Assembly (NCBI RefSeq): GCF_000974445.1
Contig: NZ_BBOJ01000024.1
Coordinates: 1 to 64,000, forward strand
From: Lentzea aerocolonigenes
GTDB taxonomy: Bacteria; Actinomycetota; Actinomycetes; Mycobacteriales; Pseudonocardiaceae
Length of the DNA stretch: 64,000 bases
Reading direction: 5' to 3'
Part shown: positions 43,715 through 52,889 of the stretch, piece after piece
Layout: each line of letters opens with the position of its first letter
How positions within the stretch are numbered: position 1 is the first letter of the stretch
The notes under the pieces: model-generated
Databases searched by the model: none
Seen by the model: only the letters and a program-made list of their open reading frames with translations
Told to the model about the DNA's origin: nothing
Made by a program: the position numbers and the translations under genes

Positions 43715-44326
43715 TTATCGCGGCCACAGCCGCCACGCCTGGTCGACGTATTCCGAGCACGGGAACTGCACCAGCTGGGTGCCGTCGCTGCCTCCGCGAA
43801 CGACCAGGCACTTGCCGCTGTTGGCATTCCTCACCCACAACCACTCACCCTCGACGCCCCCGTAGAAGTGGAAGGTCCAGAACTGGTCGGCGTAGTCCAG
43901 GCAAGAGAACTGGACTGCGGGTGCCTCGTTGTCAGTGCCGCGGATGAGCAGGCATTTGCCGCTGTTCCGATTGCGCAGCTGGTACTGCCCGTTGCCCTTC
44001 TCGACGAAGTCCCACTTCTGGTCGGCGTAGTCCAGGCACTGGTACTGGACGGCGGGGTTGTTGTCGGCCGCACCTTGGACCAGCATGCACTTCGAGCTGT
44101 TGTAGTTCTGCAGCCAGCGGTTGGTGGGTCCCGCTGCCGCGCCCACCTGCGCCAGATCGACCTTGTCCGGCAAGGAAACCGTCGGTTCCGCACCGGCCGG
44201 CTGGATGGCGCCGACCATGGCGAAAATCAATCCGAAGAATACGATCGCGATTCGATTTCTTGCACGCTTCAAAGGAGCCCCCAGGCTTGTGAAGGTGTCG
44301 CAACGGAATCGATCAGAGCATCGCAA
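43715..44326 (-). CDS. Secreted ricin-B-type beta-trefoil lectin-like protein
   Basis: 203 residues. A hydrophobic segment (NRIAIVFFGLIFAMVGAIQPAGA) with preceding Lys/Arg acts as signal peptide. The mature part consists of three repeats of about 42 residues: NYNSSKCMLVQG...QYQCLDYADQKW, NRNSGKCLLIRG...QFSCLDYADQFW and NANSGKCLVVRG...QFPCSEYVDQAW. These are RICIN-type lobes with QxW-like ends and one disulfide each. It should bind carbohydrate, with no catalytic domain attached. The exact start is uncertain: the ATG at 44326 leaves a long N-region, and an in-frame TTG at 44272 would give a more normal signal peptide. Confidence 0.82.
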   Translation of the reverse strand: MRCSDRFRCDTFTSLGAPLKRARNRIAIVFFGLIFAMVGAIQPAGAEPTVSLPDKVDLAQVGAAAGPTNRWLQNYNSSKCMLVQGAADNNPAVQYQCLDYADQKWDFVEKGNGQYQLRNRNSGKCLLIRGTDNEAPAVQFSCLDYADQFWTFHFYGGVEGEWLWVRNANSGKCLVVRGGSDGTQLVQFPCSEYVDQAWRLWPR

Positions 44327-44474
44327 CAGCGGCTCGCGGAATTAATCGGGGGCGCGGTCGCGGCCGCGTTGCGGAGTTTCCCCGGCGGACCTCGATGCCC
44401 CCAGATCAGGTCCAGGAGCCACGGTATTGCGGAATCCTATACGGCGAAAGCGCCCGAATGGCCGAGGCGATTGC

Positions 44475-44927
44475 TCAAGAAACCGAGCTCTGCCGCGGAC
44501 TCGGCATCACGGCCGGCGCGCGCAGAGGCGCGTAGCGGAAGAGGAACGCGTAGAAGCCACCCGCCAGCGCCGCCATGCAGAGCAGCAACGCGGTGAGGCG
44601 GCGCCCGACCGGTAGTCCGGCGGGGAGCGACGACGCTGAGGACACCATGTCGGTGCCGGTGGTGACGACTTCGACGGTCTCGCCCTTGCGGTGACCACAG
44701 CCGTCCAGTTTGGCCTGCTTCTTCTGGCCGCCCGCATCCCATTCGACGGTGTCCATGCCCTGGCCGCAAGCGCCGGTCTCGACGACGGTCGCGGCCACGG
44801 GTCTGGGAGGTTCAGAGGCGCCGAGCACCTTGGCGGGCGCCAGCAGCGCGACCGCGACACCGATCCCGACCAGTCCGACGACCAGCAGGATGAACACCCA
44901 TCTGTCGGGGCTTCGCGGAACCGCCAC
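44475..44927 (-). CDS. Hypothetical membrane protein with extracytoplasmic Cys-containing loop
   Basis: 150 residues. Two membrane helices (WVFILLVVGLVGIGVAVALLA, about 10-30; LTALLLCMAALAGGFYAFLF, about 110-129) enclose an extracytoplasmic loop with two Cys (GACGQGMDTVEWDAGGQKKQ; LDGCGHRKGETVEV) that could form a disulfide. The layout resembles DUF3592-type proteins, but I cannot assign it firmly. GTG start. It lies between the lectin and the DUF5666-like gene on the same strand. Confidence 0.6.
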   Translation of the reverse strand: MAVPRSPDRWVFILLVVGLVGIGVAVALLAPAKVLGASEPPRPVAATVVETGACGQGMDTVEWDAGGQKKQAKLDGCGHRKGETVEVVTTGTDMVSSASSLPAGLPVGRRLTALLLCMAALAGGFYAFLFRYAPLRAPAVMPSPRQSSVS

Positions 44928-44970
44928 ACTGCGATGTTCGCAGACGCGGCGGTCCGCGTGGAGCCCAGGT

Positions 44971-45540
44971 TTATTTCGGCATCTGACGCAGCTGCTCGAC
45001 CTTGATGGTCTTGCCGTCGGACACGGTTCCGGTCACAGCCACGAGGTCGCCGTTCTTCGGCTTCTCGCTCACGGACGACAGGTCCAGCGGGGTCTGCAGG
45101 CCGTCCACCTGGATCAACGTCGCGTTGTTGCCGTTGACGTCCTTGATGGTGCCCTGCTCGTGGGCCTTCGCCAACGCCACGTTCAGCGCCTTGCCGTCCT
45201 TCACGCGCACGGTCACGCGCTGGTCGGCCTTGAGCCCGGCGAGGTCGCCGCCACGCAGCTTCGTGGAGCCGTCAGTGGTCAACGACACCTCGCTGCCGTC
45301 GTCCTTGGTGATCGTGAGCTTGCCGCTCTCGACCGACTTCACCCGGCCGACGACCAGGGTGCTGTCCTTGAGCTTCGCCTTGTCCGGACGGCCGGGCTTG
45401 CCGGGGCCGCCGGGGTGGCGCTCCGCGAACGCCGCGGGAGGGCCATCGGGGTTGTCGGCCGCCGTCGCGACCGCGATGCCGCCGACGGTGAGTCCGACGG
45501 CCGCGACGACGGCGCCGGCCCACGCAGATTTCTTCGACAT
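44971..45540 (-). CDS. Secreted DUF5666-like beta-barrel protein
   Basis: About 189 residues. Signal/anchor (SAWAGAVVAAVGLTVGGIAVATA), a Gly/Pro-rich linker, then a region of repeated short strands (LVVGRVKSVESGKLTITKDDGSEVSLTTDGSTKL; VTVRVKDGKALNVALA; AVTGTVSDGKTIKVEQL) similar to DUF5666/OB-like secreted proteins. Function unknown. It is divergent from the two-component system, with 79 bp between starts; that placement makes it a likely regulatory target of the system. The ATG at 45540 is preferred to one 21 bp upstream because it leaves a normal signal sequence. Confidence 0.7.
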   Translation of the reverse strand: MSKKSAWAGAVVAAVGLTVGGIAVATAADNPDGPPAAFAERHPGGPGKPGRPDKAKLKDSTLVVGRVKSVESGKLTITKDDGSEVSLTTDGSTKLRGGDLAGLKADQRVTVRVKDGKALNVALAKAHEQGTIKDVNGNNATLIQVDGLQTPLDLSSVSEKPKNGDLVAVTGTVSDGKTIKVEQLRQMPK

Positions 45541-45619
45541 GTGCTCAGGGTGCGCGCGCAATCTGAGCGTGAGCTGAAGGCGAGTCGCCCGAACTCCGGA
45601 TGATCAGCAGAATGGTGAG

Positions 45620-46288
45620 GTGTCCGCCAGGGTGTTGGTGATCGAGGACGCCGAGGCGATCGGCGCCGCGGTGTCGTCCGCGTTGCGCGAGTCGGGTTAC
45701 GAGGTGCAGCACCGCCTGGACGGGCGTCAGCTGGAGGCCGATCTCGGCCGCTTCCGCCCCGACCTGGTCGTGCTCGACGTGATGCTGCCCGGCCGCGACG
45801 GCTTCCAGCTGCTCGAGGTCATCCGCCGTTCCTCCGGCGCCGGGGTGGTCATGCTGACCGCCCGCGACGGCGTGCCGGACCGGTTGCGCGGGCTCTCCGG
45901 CGGCGCCGACGACTACGTGGGCAAGCCGTTCGTGCTGGCAGAACTGGTGGCGCGGGTGTCGGCCGTGTTGCGCAGGCTCGGGCGCACGCCGTCGACGGTG
46001 CAGGTCGGCGACCTGGTCGTGGACGCCGACGCCGGTGTCGTGATGCGCGCCGACCAGCCGATCGAGCTGACCGCCACCGAACTGCGGCTGCTCGTGTACC
46101 TGGCGGCCCAGCGCGGGCGCGTCGTGTCGAAGACGCAGATCCTCACGGCCGTGTGGGGGTACGAGGACTACGACCCGAACCTGGTCGAGGTCCACGTTTC
46201 CGCCGTGCGCCGCAAGACCGAGGAACACGGGCCACGGCTCGTGCACACCGTGCGTGGTCTTGGGTACGTGTTGCGGGCTGAGGAATGA
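45620..46288 (+). CDS. OmpR-family response regulator
   Basis: 222 residues. The receiver domain has the acidic pair ED (about 9-10), phospho-acceptor Asp in LVVLDVMLPGRDG (about 54), MLTARD and the Lys of VGKPF. The C-terminal winged helix of OmpR type (ELTATELRLLVYLAAQRGRVVSKTQIL ... VEVHVSAVRRKTEEHG ... TVRGLGYVLR) binds DNA. GTG start; its stop overlaps the histidine kinase start by 4 bp. The input is unknown. Confidence 0.93.
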   Translation: MSARVLVIEDAEAIGAAVSSALRESGYEVQHRLDGRQLEADLGRFRPDLVVLDVMLPGRDGFQLLEVIRRSSGAGVVMLTARDGVPDRLRGLSGGADDYVGKPFVLAELVARVSAVLRRLGRTPSTVQVGDLVVDADAGVVMRADQPIELTATELRLLVYLAAQRGRVVSKTQILTAVWGYEDYDPNLVEVHVSAVRRKTEEHGPRLVHTVRGLGYVLRAEE

Positions 46289-47547
46289 ACCTCCGCACGG
46301 TCTCGTTGCGGCGGCGGGTCGCCGTGTCGGTGCTGCTGGTGCTGTTCCTGGTGCTCGTCGCGTTGGTGATCGGGGTCGACCGGACGTTCGCCGGGCAGTC
46401 CTCCCGTGATGTCGAAGGGGTGCTGCGGGACCTCGAGACGCGTGCGGTCACCTCGGTGCTGCGGGGAGCACCGCCACGTGAGGTCGTGCGGCAGCTGTCG
46501 AAGAAGAACGGCGTCCAGGTGACCGTGGAGTTGCCCAACGGCACGTCTTTCGGGGACGCGCCGGAGGACGGGCAGTACCAGCGCAAGGCGCGCACCATCA
46601 ACGGCAACAGGTTCACCTTCTACGCGGACACCGAGGCGATCTCGCAGGCGCAGGTCCGGTTGCGGAAGCTGCTGGTGCTGCTGGGGCTCGGGGCGATCGC
46701 CGTCACCGGGCTGTTGATGATCGTGGTGGTGCGGCGGGCCTTGGCGCCGTTGGACGCCATGACGTCGTTGGCGCAGGCCATTGCCGCCGGGCATCGGGGC
46801 GGGCGGCTGAACCCCTCGCGCACCGACACCGAACTGGGGCGCACCGCGGCCGCTTTCGACGGGATGCTGGACTCGCTGGAGGGCTCCGAGCAGCGCACGA
46901 GGCGGTTCGTCGCGGACGCTGCCCACGAGCTGCGCACACCGATCACCGGGGTGCAGGCCGTGGCCGAGGCGCTGGTGCAGGCGCCGGTGGACTCGCCCGA
47001 CCGGGACCAGATGTCGTTCCTGCTGGTGCGGGAGGCGCGACGGGCCGGGCGGCTGGTGGACGACCTGCTGGCGCTGGCCCAGCTGGACGCCGGGTACGAG
47101 ATGCAGCGCGAACCGGTGGACCTGCTCGGGCTGGCCGAGGCCGAGGTCGCCAGGACCCGGTACGTGGCACCCGACTTCGACATCGCCGCCGAAGGCGTCT
47201 CGGTCACCGTTCACGGCGACGGGCAGAGGCTGGCCCAGGTGCTCGCGAACCTGGTGGACAACGCCCGGCAGGCCACCGGCCCGTCCGGAACCGTGCGAAT
47301 TCGCGTCGACCTGACGGGATTCACCGTCTCCGACAACGGACCCGGCGTGCCCGAGGCCGAACGCGAGCGGATCTTCGACCGGCTCGTGAGGCTCGACGAC
47401 GCACGGGACCGGCGGTCCGGCGGGTCCGGGCTGGGGCTCGCCATCGCCCGCGGGGTGGTGCGGGCTCACGGTGGCGAGCTGACCTGTGAGCCGTCGGAGA
47501 ACGGGGCCGTGTTCCGGGTGACCTTGCCGGTCGCGCGGCCTTCCTAA
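46285..47547 (+). CDS. Sensor histidine kinase
   Basis: 420 residues. Two membrane helices (VAVSVLLVLFLVLVALVIGV, about 12-31; LLVLLGLGAIAVTGLLMIVVV, about 132-152) enclose a roughly 100-residue extracytoplasmic sensor, followed by HAMP, HisKA with the phosphorylated His in ADAAHELRTPITGVQA (about 215), and HATPase (NLVDNARQA; SDNGPGVP; GGSGLGLAIARGVV). All catalytic boxes are intact. It is coupled to the response regulator through the ATGA overlap. Its last 4 bp overlap the end of the convergent zinc peptidase gene. Confidence 0.93.
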   Translation: MNLRTVSLRRRVAVSVLLVLFLVLVALVIGVDRTFAGQSSRDVEGVLRDLETRAVTSVLRGAPPREVVRQLSKKNGVQVTVELPNGTSFGDAPEDGQYQRKARTINGNRFTFYADTEAISQAQVRLRKLLVLLGLGAIAVTGLLMIVVVRRALAPLDAMTSLAQAIAAGHRGGRLNPSRTDTELGRTAAAFDGMLDSLEGSEQRTRRFVADAAHELRTPITGVQAVAEALVQAPVDSPDRDQMSFLLVREARRAGRLVDDLLALAQLDAGYEMQREPVDLLGLAEAEVARTRYVAPDFDIAAEGVSVTVHGDGQRLAQVLANLVDNARQATGPSGTVRIRVDLTGFTVSDNGPGVPEAERERIFDRLVRLDDARDRRSGGSGLGLAIARGVVRAHGGELTCEPSENGAVFRVTLPVARPS

Positions 47548-48437
47548 CCGACTTTGTCCGCCGGTGCCGCGAAGGTGTTGCACGCCGTCGTCGTGTTGCT
47601 CTTGAAGCCCGCGGTCGCCCACTGCGCCTGGTTCGCCGCTGAGCCGTGAGCGTTGTTCTCCGGCTTTTCCTCCACGGCGTACTGGAAGTCTTCCTGCGCC
47701 TGGCGGGCCAGGTTCGTCGTCACCGAGCCCCGGCCCTGCGCGCTGGTGAGGAACATTCCGGCGAAGCAGTTCGCCTGCAGCTCGATCCGGCGTGACATCT
47801 CCAGGCCAGCCGGGGTCTTCTCGCCAGCGTCGGTGATCTTCAGGTCCGCTGCCCGCAGCAGACCGGTCAGCGCCTGGACGTGGTGGCCGTACTCGTGGGC
47901 CAGCGTCGCCAGGTGGGTGGCCGGGGCGTCACCGCCGCCGTTCTCGCGCAGGCGGCTGGTCGGCATGTAGATCGTGCGGTTGCGGCCGCAGTAGTAGGCC
48001 ACCGCGTGATCCGACTCCGGGGCGGCGCCGCACGGGCCGTCCTTCAGGTCGGGAGAAGCGTCCAGGGACGGCTTCTCGAACGGCATGTTCGCCGCCGTCA
48101 GGAGAGGGCCCCAGGCCGCGTCGAGGCACTCGACGCCCGCCGCGTAGTACGCCGCCAGCTGCTTGTCCGTGGTGGCGAACTGGGGGAGCGTGCAGGTGAT
48201 CGGGGCCAGGGAGGCCGCGTTCACCAGGACCGGGTGGTCCGCCAGGCGGTAGACGGCTCGCGGGCGGATCGGGGTCGACGGTTCCGTCGACGTGACCGGC
48301 GCCGGGCGCGAACCCGCCAGGGCGTGACCCGTCACCACTCTCGGGCGACTCAGTTGACCGATTCCGAGGACGAAGGCGACCACCAGCACGAACACTCCCG
48401 CGAGGACCACCGGGTTGTTCTTGGCCGGTTGGGTCAC
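47544..48437 (-). CDS. Neutral zinc metallopeptidase, membrane-anchored (tandem copy 1)
   Basis: 297 residues. One N-terminal membrane anchor (VVLAGVFVLVVAFVLGIGQL) and an extracytoplasmic domain of the putative neutral zinc metallopeptidase family (YpfJ-like). The zinc motif is LAHEYGHHVQALTG, with the third ligand region ELQANCFAGMFL. Unlike copies 2 and 3 it lacks the proline-rich cytoplasmic region and Thr-rich linker. GTG start; 12 bp separate it from copy 2 upstream, so they are probably co-transcribed. Biological substrate unknown. Confidence 0.83.
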   Translation of the reverse strand: MTQPAKNNPVVLAGVFVLVVAFVLGIGQLSRPRVVTGHALAGSRPAPVTSTEPSTPIRPRAVYRLADHPVLVNAASLAPITCTLPQFATTDKQLAAYYAAGVECLDAAWGPLLTAANMPFEKPSLDASPDLKDGPCGAAPESDHAVAYYCGRNRTIYMPTSRLRENGGGDAPATHLATLAHEYGHHVQALTGLLRAADLKITDAGEKTPAGLEMSRRIELQANCFAGMFLTSAQGRGSVTTNLARQAQEDFQYAVEEKPENNAHGSAANQAQWATAGFKSNTTTACNTFAAPADKVG

Positions 48438-48449
48438 GTTCGCCCCTTT

Positions 48450-49682
48450 CTAGGAGACAGAGCCCGGGTCCGCTGCCCAGGTGTTGCACTCCGACGCCTT
48501 GTTCGACTTGTAACCGCGGTCCACCCAGGTGGCGTTGTTCTCGGGTGTGCCGTGGTCCTTGGTCGGATAGATGTCGTAGTCGCCCCGGTTGCCCGCGTCG
48601 GTCAGACCCACCCGGATCACGTCCATGGGCACCGCTCCGTGTGAGAGCGGGGCCAGGGTCATGCCTCCGAAGCAGGTTGCTTGCAGCTCCATCCGGCGGT
48701 TCAGGTCGAGGCCCTTCGGAGTATCCCACCCTCCCGCGTCGTACTGCGCGCGGTCCGACGCTTTCAGCATTCCGGTGAGCCACTGGATGTGGTGGCCGTA
48801 CTCGTGGGCGAGCTGGCCCAGGTACTTGCCGGGGTGGTTCGGGTTGTTCGGGTTGCGTTCGGCGGCGTAGGCGTTGGCCGTCCAGTAGATGCCGCCCTGG
48901 CAGTACCGCGCGGTCTGGTCGGGGCGCACGGTGCCGCACGGGTACTGCGACGTCTCGGTGACGACGTGCAGCTCAACGGGCTGGTACGGGAGGTTGGCCG
49001 CCTGCAGCGCAGGCTTCCACATGCTCTCGATGCACGGCAGGGCCGCCCGCAGGAAGCGGTCCTGGCCCGCCGGCGAGTAGTCCATCGCCGGAAGCGGGCA
49101 GCCGGAGATCGTGTTCGCGCCGAAGGCCGGCTTCAGGAACGGGTGGTCGGCCAGCGTGTAGACGGCCTTCGGGCCCGCCTGCGCCGGCTGGGACGTCTGC
49201 GTGCGCGAGGCCGACGGACGTGACGGCGTGGTCGTCGTCGTGGTGGCCTCGGTGGTGGTGGGGGCAGCCGTGAGGGTCGGGCTGTACGTCGTGTAGTTCG
49301 AGTAGCCCGTGTCCTTGAACTTGCTGTTCAAGGTCGCCGCGAACACGCCGACCGCACCCAGGCCGAGGATCACCACGCCGCCGAGGATCAGCGCGACCAC
49401 CGGGCCGTTGTTCTTGCGGCGCGGCGGTGGCATTACCGGGTACGGCGCGTAGCCGTTGGGCGGCGCGCCCCACGTCGGTTGCGGCGGCGGCATCACCTGG
49501 CCGGGCGGCGGCGGACCGTAGTGGCCGTACTGGCCAGGAGGGGGTCCCTGTGGTGGTGGCGCGCCGTACGGAGGAGGTGGCGGGCCTTGTGGCGGACGCT
49601 GCTGCCCGAGTGGTGCGGGCATCGGCGGCGGGCCGACCGGGCGTGGCGGCGGCCAACTGCCCGGCGGCGGTGGTTGCGTCAT
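48450..49682 (-). CDS. Neutral zinc metallopeptidase with proline-rich cytoplasmic tail (tandem copy 2)
   Basis: About 410 residues. A Pro/Gly-rich N-terminus (about 1-85) is followed by a membrane helix (GPVVALILGGVVILGLGAVGVFAA), a Thr/Ser linker (TTTEATTTTTTPSRPS) and the peptidase domain with LAHEYGHHIQWLTG and ELQATCFGGMTL. Several Cys (GCPLPAMD, LPCIESMW, YPCGTV, RYCQGG, SECNTW) suggest disulfides outside the cell. Proline-rich tails of this kind are common in actinobacterial membrane proteins and may mediate interactions. The ATG at 49682 follows GGGGGGACC, in preference to one 45 bp upstream. Confidence 0.83.
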   Translation of the reverse strand: MTQPPPPGSWPPPRPVGPPPMPAPLGQQRPPQGPPPPPYGAPPPQGPPPGQYGHYGPPPPGQVMPPPQPTWGAPPNGYAPYPVMPPPRRKNNGPVVALILGGVVILGLGAVGVFAATLNSKFKDTGYSNYTTYSPTLTAAPTTTEATTTTTTPSRPSASRTQTSQPAQAGPKAVYTLADHPFLKPAFGANTISGCPLPAMDYSPAGQDRFLRAALPCIESMWKPALQAANLPYQPVELHVVTETSQYPCGTVRPDQTARYCQGGIYWTANAYAAERNPNNPNHPGKYLGQLAHEYGHHIQWLTGMLKASDRAQYDAGGWDTPKGLDLNRRMELQATCFGGMTLAPLSHGAVPMDVIRVGLTDAGNRGDYDIYPTKDHGTPENNATWVDRGYKSNKASECNTWAADPGSVS

Positions 49683-49810
49683 CGCCTGAGGTCCCCCCAT
49701 TGGTGAGCCTGGGTCGGGTACGAGCATAGGCGGACAGAGATCGCGCGTCCCCCGACCGGGCTAACGCGTCCCGTCCACGTTTCTTCAGACGCGCGGGTCG
49801 GCGGATCGGT

Positions 49811-51169
49811 TCACGAGACGTCCGCGGAACTCGCCGCCCAGGTGTTGCAGGCCTTGATGTTGTTCTGCTTGTGGCCGTGCATCACCCAACGCTCGTTGTT
49901 CGGCGCGCTGCCGTGGTCTGGCGTGCGGTTGTAGTCGCCGCGTTGGCCCGCGTCTGTCAGACCGGTGTTCACGACGTCCATGGGCACGACGTTCTTGTGC
50001 GAGAACGGCGCCAGCGTCATGCCGCCGAAGCAGGTCGCCTGGAGCTCCAGCCTCCGGTTGAGCTCGAGACCCTTGGTGGTGTCGAAGCCGCCCACGTCGT
50101 ACTGGGCCTGGTCGGCGGCGCGCATCATGCCGGTGAGCCACTGGACGTGGTGGCCGTACTCGTGGCCGAGCTGGCCGAGGTACACGCCGGGGTGCCGCGT
50201 CCCGTTCTGCTCGTTGGCGTAGAAGTTGCCCGGCCAGTAGATGACGCCGCGGCAGAACATCGCGGTCGTGTCGGCCCTGCGCGAGCCGCAGGGCGTCTGC
50301 GTGCTGCCGGTGAACACCTGGAGCTCCACCGGCTGGTACGGCAGGTTGGCCGCCTTCAACGCCGGCTGCCACGCCTTCTCGATGCACGGCAGCGCGGCCG
50401 ACAGGAACCGCTCCTCGCCCGCCGGGTTGTACTCCATCCTCGGCAGCGGGCAGGAGTCGAAGTCGTTCGCGCCGACGTTCGTGGCGAAGATCGGGTGGTC
50501 GGCGAGCTTGTAGACGGCCTTCGGACCGACCGGGGTCGACGGGGTGGAGGTCCTGGTCGACGACGTGGTTGTTGTCGTGGTGGTCGTTGTCGTCGTGGTG
50601 CTCGTGTAGGAGTAGGTCGGGCTGTACGTCGTGTAGTTCGAGTAGCCCGAGTCCTTCACCTTGCTGTTCAACGCGGCTGCGAAGACGCCCACGGCGCCGA
50701 GGCCGAGGACCACCACGCCGCCGAGCACCAGGGCCAGGATCGGGCCGCTGCTGCTCTTGCGGGGCATGGGCGGGTACGGCGCGTATCCGGGGTGCGGGTG
50801 GTGGCCCCAGGTCGGCTGCGGTGGGGGCATGACCGGGCGCGGCGGTGGCAGGGGTGCGCGGCCGGGCGGCGGGGCGTACGGAGGTGGGTTCGGCGGTCGC
50901 AGCTGCGGCGGGCCCACGGGTGGCGGGCTCGCGGGTGGTGGACCGTATGGAGGAGGAGGCGAACTCACCGGGCGCATCCCCGGCGGCGGTCCTTGGACCG
51001 GGTGCGCAGGCGCGGGCGGCCGGCCCTGAACAGGGCGCGCAGGCACGGGCGGCGGCCCCTGGACCGGGCGGGGAGGCATCGGCGGCCCGTACGGTGGTGC
51101 TGCGGGCACGGGCGGCGGACCGACCGGGCGTGGTGGCGGAAAACTGCCCGGCGGCGGTGGCGTTGTCAT
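49811..51169 (-). CDS. Neutral zinc metallopeptidase with proline-rich cytoplasmic tail (tandem copy 3)
   Basis: About 452 residues, closely paralogous to copy 2: even longer Pro/Gly-rich N-terminus (about 1-135, containing repeated PPPxPARPVQG-like units), membrane helix (GPILALVLGGVVVLGLGAVGVFAA), a run of threonines in the linker, and a peptidase domain with LGHEYGHHVQWLTG and ELQATCFGGMTL. The membrane-proximal SNYTTYSPT and KAVYKLADHP blocks are shared with copy 2, indicating tandem duplication. The ATG at 51169 is 48 bp from the divergent DUF2207 gene, so both start from one short promoter region. The Pro-rich codon repeats make the opposite strand look open over its whole length. Confidence 0.83.
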   Translation of the reverse strand: MTTPPPPGSFPPPRPVGPPPVPAAPPYGPPMPPRPVQGPPPVPARPVQGRPPAPAHPVQGPPPGMRPVSSPPPPYGPPPASPPPVGPPQLRPPNPPPYAPPPGRAPLPPPRPVMPPPQPTWGHHPHPGYAPYPPMPRKSSSGPILALVLGGVVVLGLGAVGVFAAALNSKVKDSGYSNYTTYSPTYSYTSTTTTTTTTTTTTSSTRTSTPSTPVGPKAVYKLADHPIFATNVGANDFDSCPLPRMEYNPAGEERFLSAALPCIEKAWQPALKAANLPYQPVELQVFTGSTQTPCGSRRADTTAMFCRGVIYWPGNFYANEQNGTRHPGVYLGQLGHEYGHHVQWLTGMMRAADQAQYDVGGFDTTKGLELNRRLELQATCFGGMTLAPFSHKNVVPMDVVNTGLTDAGQRGDYNRTPDHGSAPNNERWVMHGHKQNNIKACNTWAASSADVS

Positions 51170-51217
51170 CGCCGAAAATCCCCCAGATGGCGTCTGTTCG
51201 AAAGTCCGCCGGAGCAT

Positions 51218-52879
51218 ATGAGGACTCCAGTATTGTCCGCAGCCGTGTTGAAGAACTGGGGAGTGGCGATCTTCGCCGCGGCCGCGCTGACGTCCGTCAT
51301 GACCGTCGGGACGGCTGCCGGCGCGCTCGCGCAGCCGCTGCCGGGGACCGTCAGCACCGAGGTGCGGATGAAGCTGGAGCGCGACTCCAGGCTCTCCGTC
51401 ACCGAGACCGTCCACGTGCCGGACGGCAAGACGGTGAAGCGGACCGTCCCCTTGCGACTCGCGGTCGGCAACGACCTCGAGCGCCAGTACCAGGTCACCG
51501 ACGCGAGGGTCGAGGGCAAGGGCAGCGCGAACGTCAGCGGTGACAAGTTCTCCGTCACGCTCGAGGGCGGGCAGGCCACGCTGACCTACACGGTCGTCGG
51601 CGCGGTCGCACCCGTCGGCGACGCGCTCGAGGTGCGCTGGCAGGTCGCCGGTGGCTGGGACACCGAGCTCGACAAGGTCGCCGTCACGTTCTCCGCACCG
51701 GACTCCCCGACGTCGGTCAACTGCCTCGCGGGACCCGTCGGCTCGTCGCAGCCCTGCACGAGCGCGGACCTCGCGGACGGCAAGGGCGTGCGGGCGCAGG
51801 AGATCAAGCTCGGCGCGGGGGAACGGGTCGACGTCGCGATCGGACTGTCCGCCGGGGTCGTGCCGCCCAACGCCGTCGTGGTCGAGCAGTCCGGGCTGGC
51901 CGCCGCCTTCGCGCTCACCCCGATCAGCGGCGCCGCGCTCGGCGGGCTCCTCGTCCTGCTGCTCGGCGGTGTCGCGCTGCTGTGGTACCTGCGCGGCCGG
52001 GACGCGGCGGCGCTCGCCAGCGAGGTCGGCGCGGTCAGCGTCCTCGTGCGCGACCAGAACAACAGGGTCGCGTTCGCCTCTCCCGACGGTGTGCTGCCCG
52101 GCCAGGTCGGCACCGTCGTCGACGAGCACGTGGACGTCGTCGACGTGACCGCCACGGTCATCGACCTCGCCGTGCGCAACTACCTGTGGATCGCCGAGAC
52201 AGAGGGCCACGACTGGCAGATCGTGCGCCGCAACCCGGCCGACGCCTCGCTGTCCGGCTACGAGCGGGCCGTCTACGAAGCCCTTCTGCCGCAGGGCGTC
52301 GACGCCGTGACGGTGTCCGAGCTGCGCGGCCGGCGGATCGATCTGGCCCGCGTCCGCGACGAGCTGTACGCGGACGTCGTGGAGAAGCGCTGGTTCGTGC
52401 GCCGCCCCGACGCCGAACGCAGCCTGTTCTGGTGGGTCGGTGTCGTGATCGCGGTCCTCGGCCTGGTCGCGACCGTCGTGCTGGCGCTGACGGTCGGCAA
52501 CGCGCTGTTCGGGCTCGCCGTCGCGGTCGGTGGTGTAGCGCTGGCGTTCGGCGCGCGGTCGATGCCCGCCCGCACCAAGCGCGGCAGTGAGCTGCTGGAG
52601 CACGTCCGGGGCCTGCGCGGCTACCTGCACGGCGTGACGCCGGACGACGTTCCCGAGGAGGACCGCGAGCTCGTGTTCTCCCGCTCGCTGCCGTACGCGG
52701 TGGTGCTCGGCGAGACCGAGGGGTGGCTGACCAAGTTCGGGCAGCAGGACCTCTACTGGTACGGGAACGCGGAAACCAGCACAGACTTCCGGCGCAGCTT
52801 CCCCGCGTTCCTCGGGGCGCTCGACGGCGTGCTCGCCCAGGCGGGCCACCTTCGATCGCTCCGGGCGCCGAACCCGTAG
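51218..52879 (+). CDS. DUF2207 domain membrane protein
   Basis: 553 residues. Signal peptide (WGVAIFAAAALTSVMTVGTAAGALA), an extracytoplasmic DUF2207 domain (about 35-225), a membrane helix (GAALGGLLVLLLGGVALLWYL), a cytoplasmic region with a winged-helix-like segment (SGYERAVYEALLPQGVDAVTVSEL), two more helices (WVGVVIAVLGLVATVVLALTV; LFGLAVAVGGVALAFGA) and a C-terminal YxGYLxGV/EEDRELVFSRSLPYAVVLG block typical of the family. Function unknown. The ATG at 51218 has GGAG 4 bp upstream. The start of the M16 gene is only 10 bp after its stop. Confidence 0.85.
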   Translation: MRTPVLSAAVLKNWGVAIFAAAALTSVMTVGTAAGALAQPLPGTVSTEVRMKLERDSRLSVTETVHVPDGKTVKRTVPLRLAVGNDLERQYQVTDARVEGKGSANVSGDKFSVTLEGGQATLTYTVVGAVAPVGDALEVRWQVAGGWDTELDKVAVTFSAPDSPTSVNCLAGPVGSSQPCTSADLADGKGVRAQEIKLGAGERVDVAIGLSAGVVPPNAVVVEQSGLAAAFALTPISGAALGGLLVLLLGGVALLWYLRGRDAAALASEVGAVSVLVRDQNNRVAFASPDGVLPGQVGTVVDEHVDVVDVTATVIDLAVRNYLWIAETEGHDWQIVRRNPADASLSGYERAVYEALLPQGVDAVTVSELRGRRIDLARVRDELYADVVEKRWFVRRPDAERSLFWWVGVVIAVLGLVATVVLALTVGNALFGLAVAVGGVALAFGARSMPARTKRGSELLEHVRGLRGYLHGVTPDDVPEEDRELVFSRSLPYAVVLGETEGWLTKFGQQDLYWYGNAETSTDFRRSFPAFLGALDGVLAQAGHLRSLRAPNP

Positions 52880-52889
52880 GCTTGCCTGC

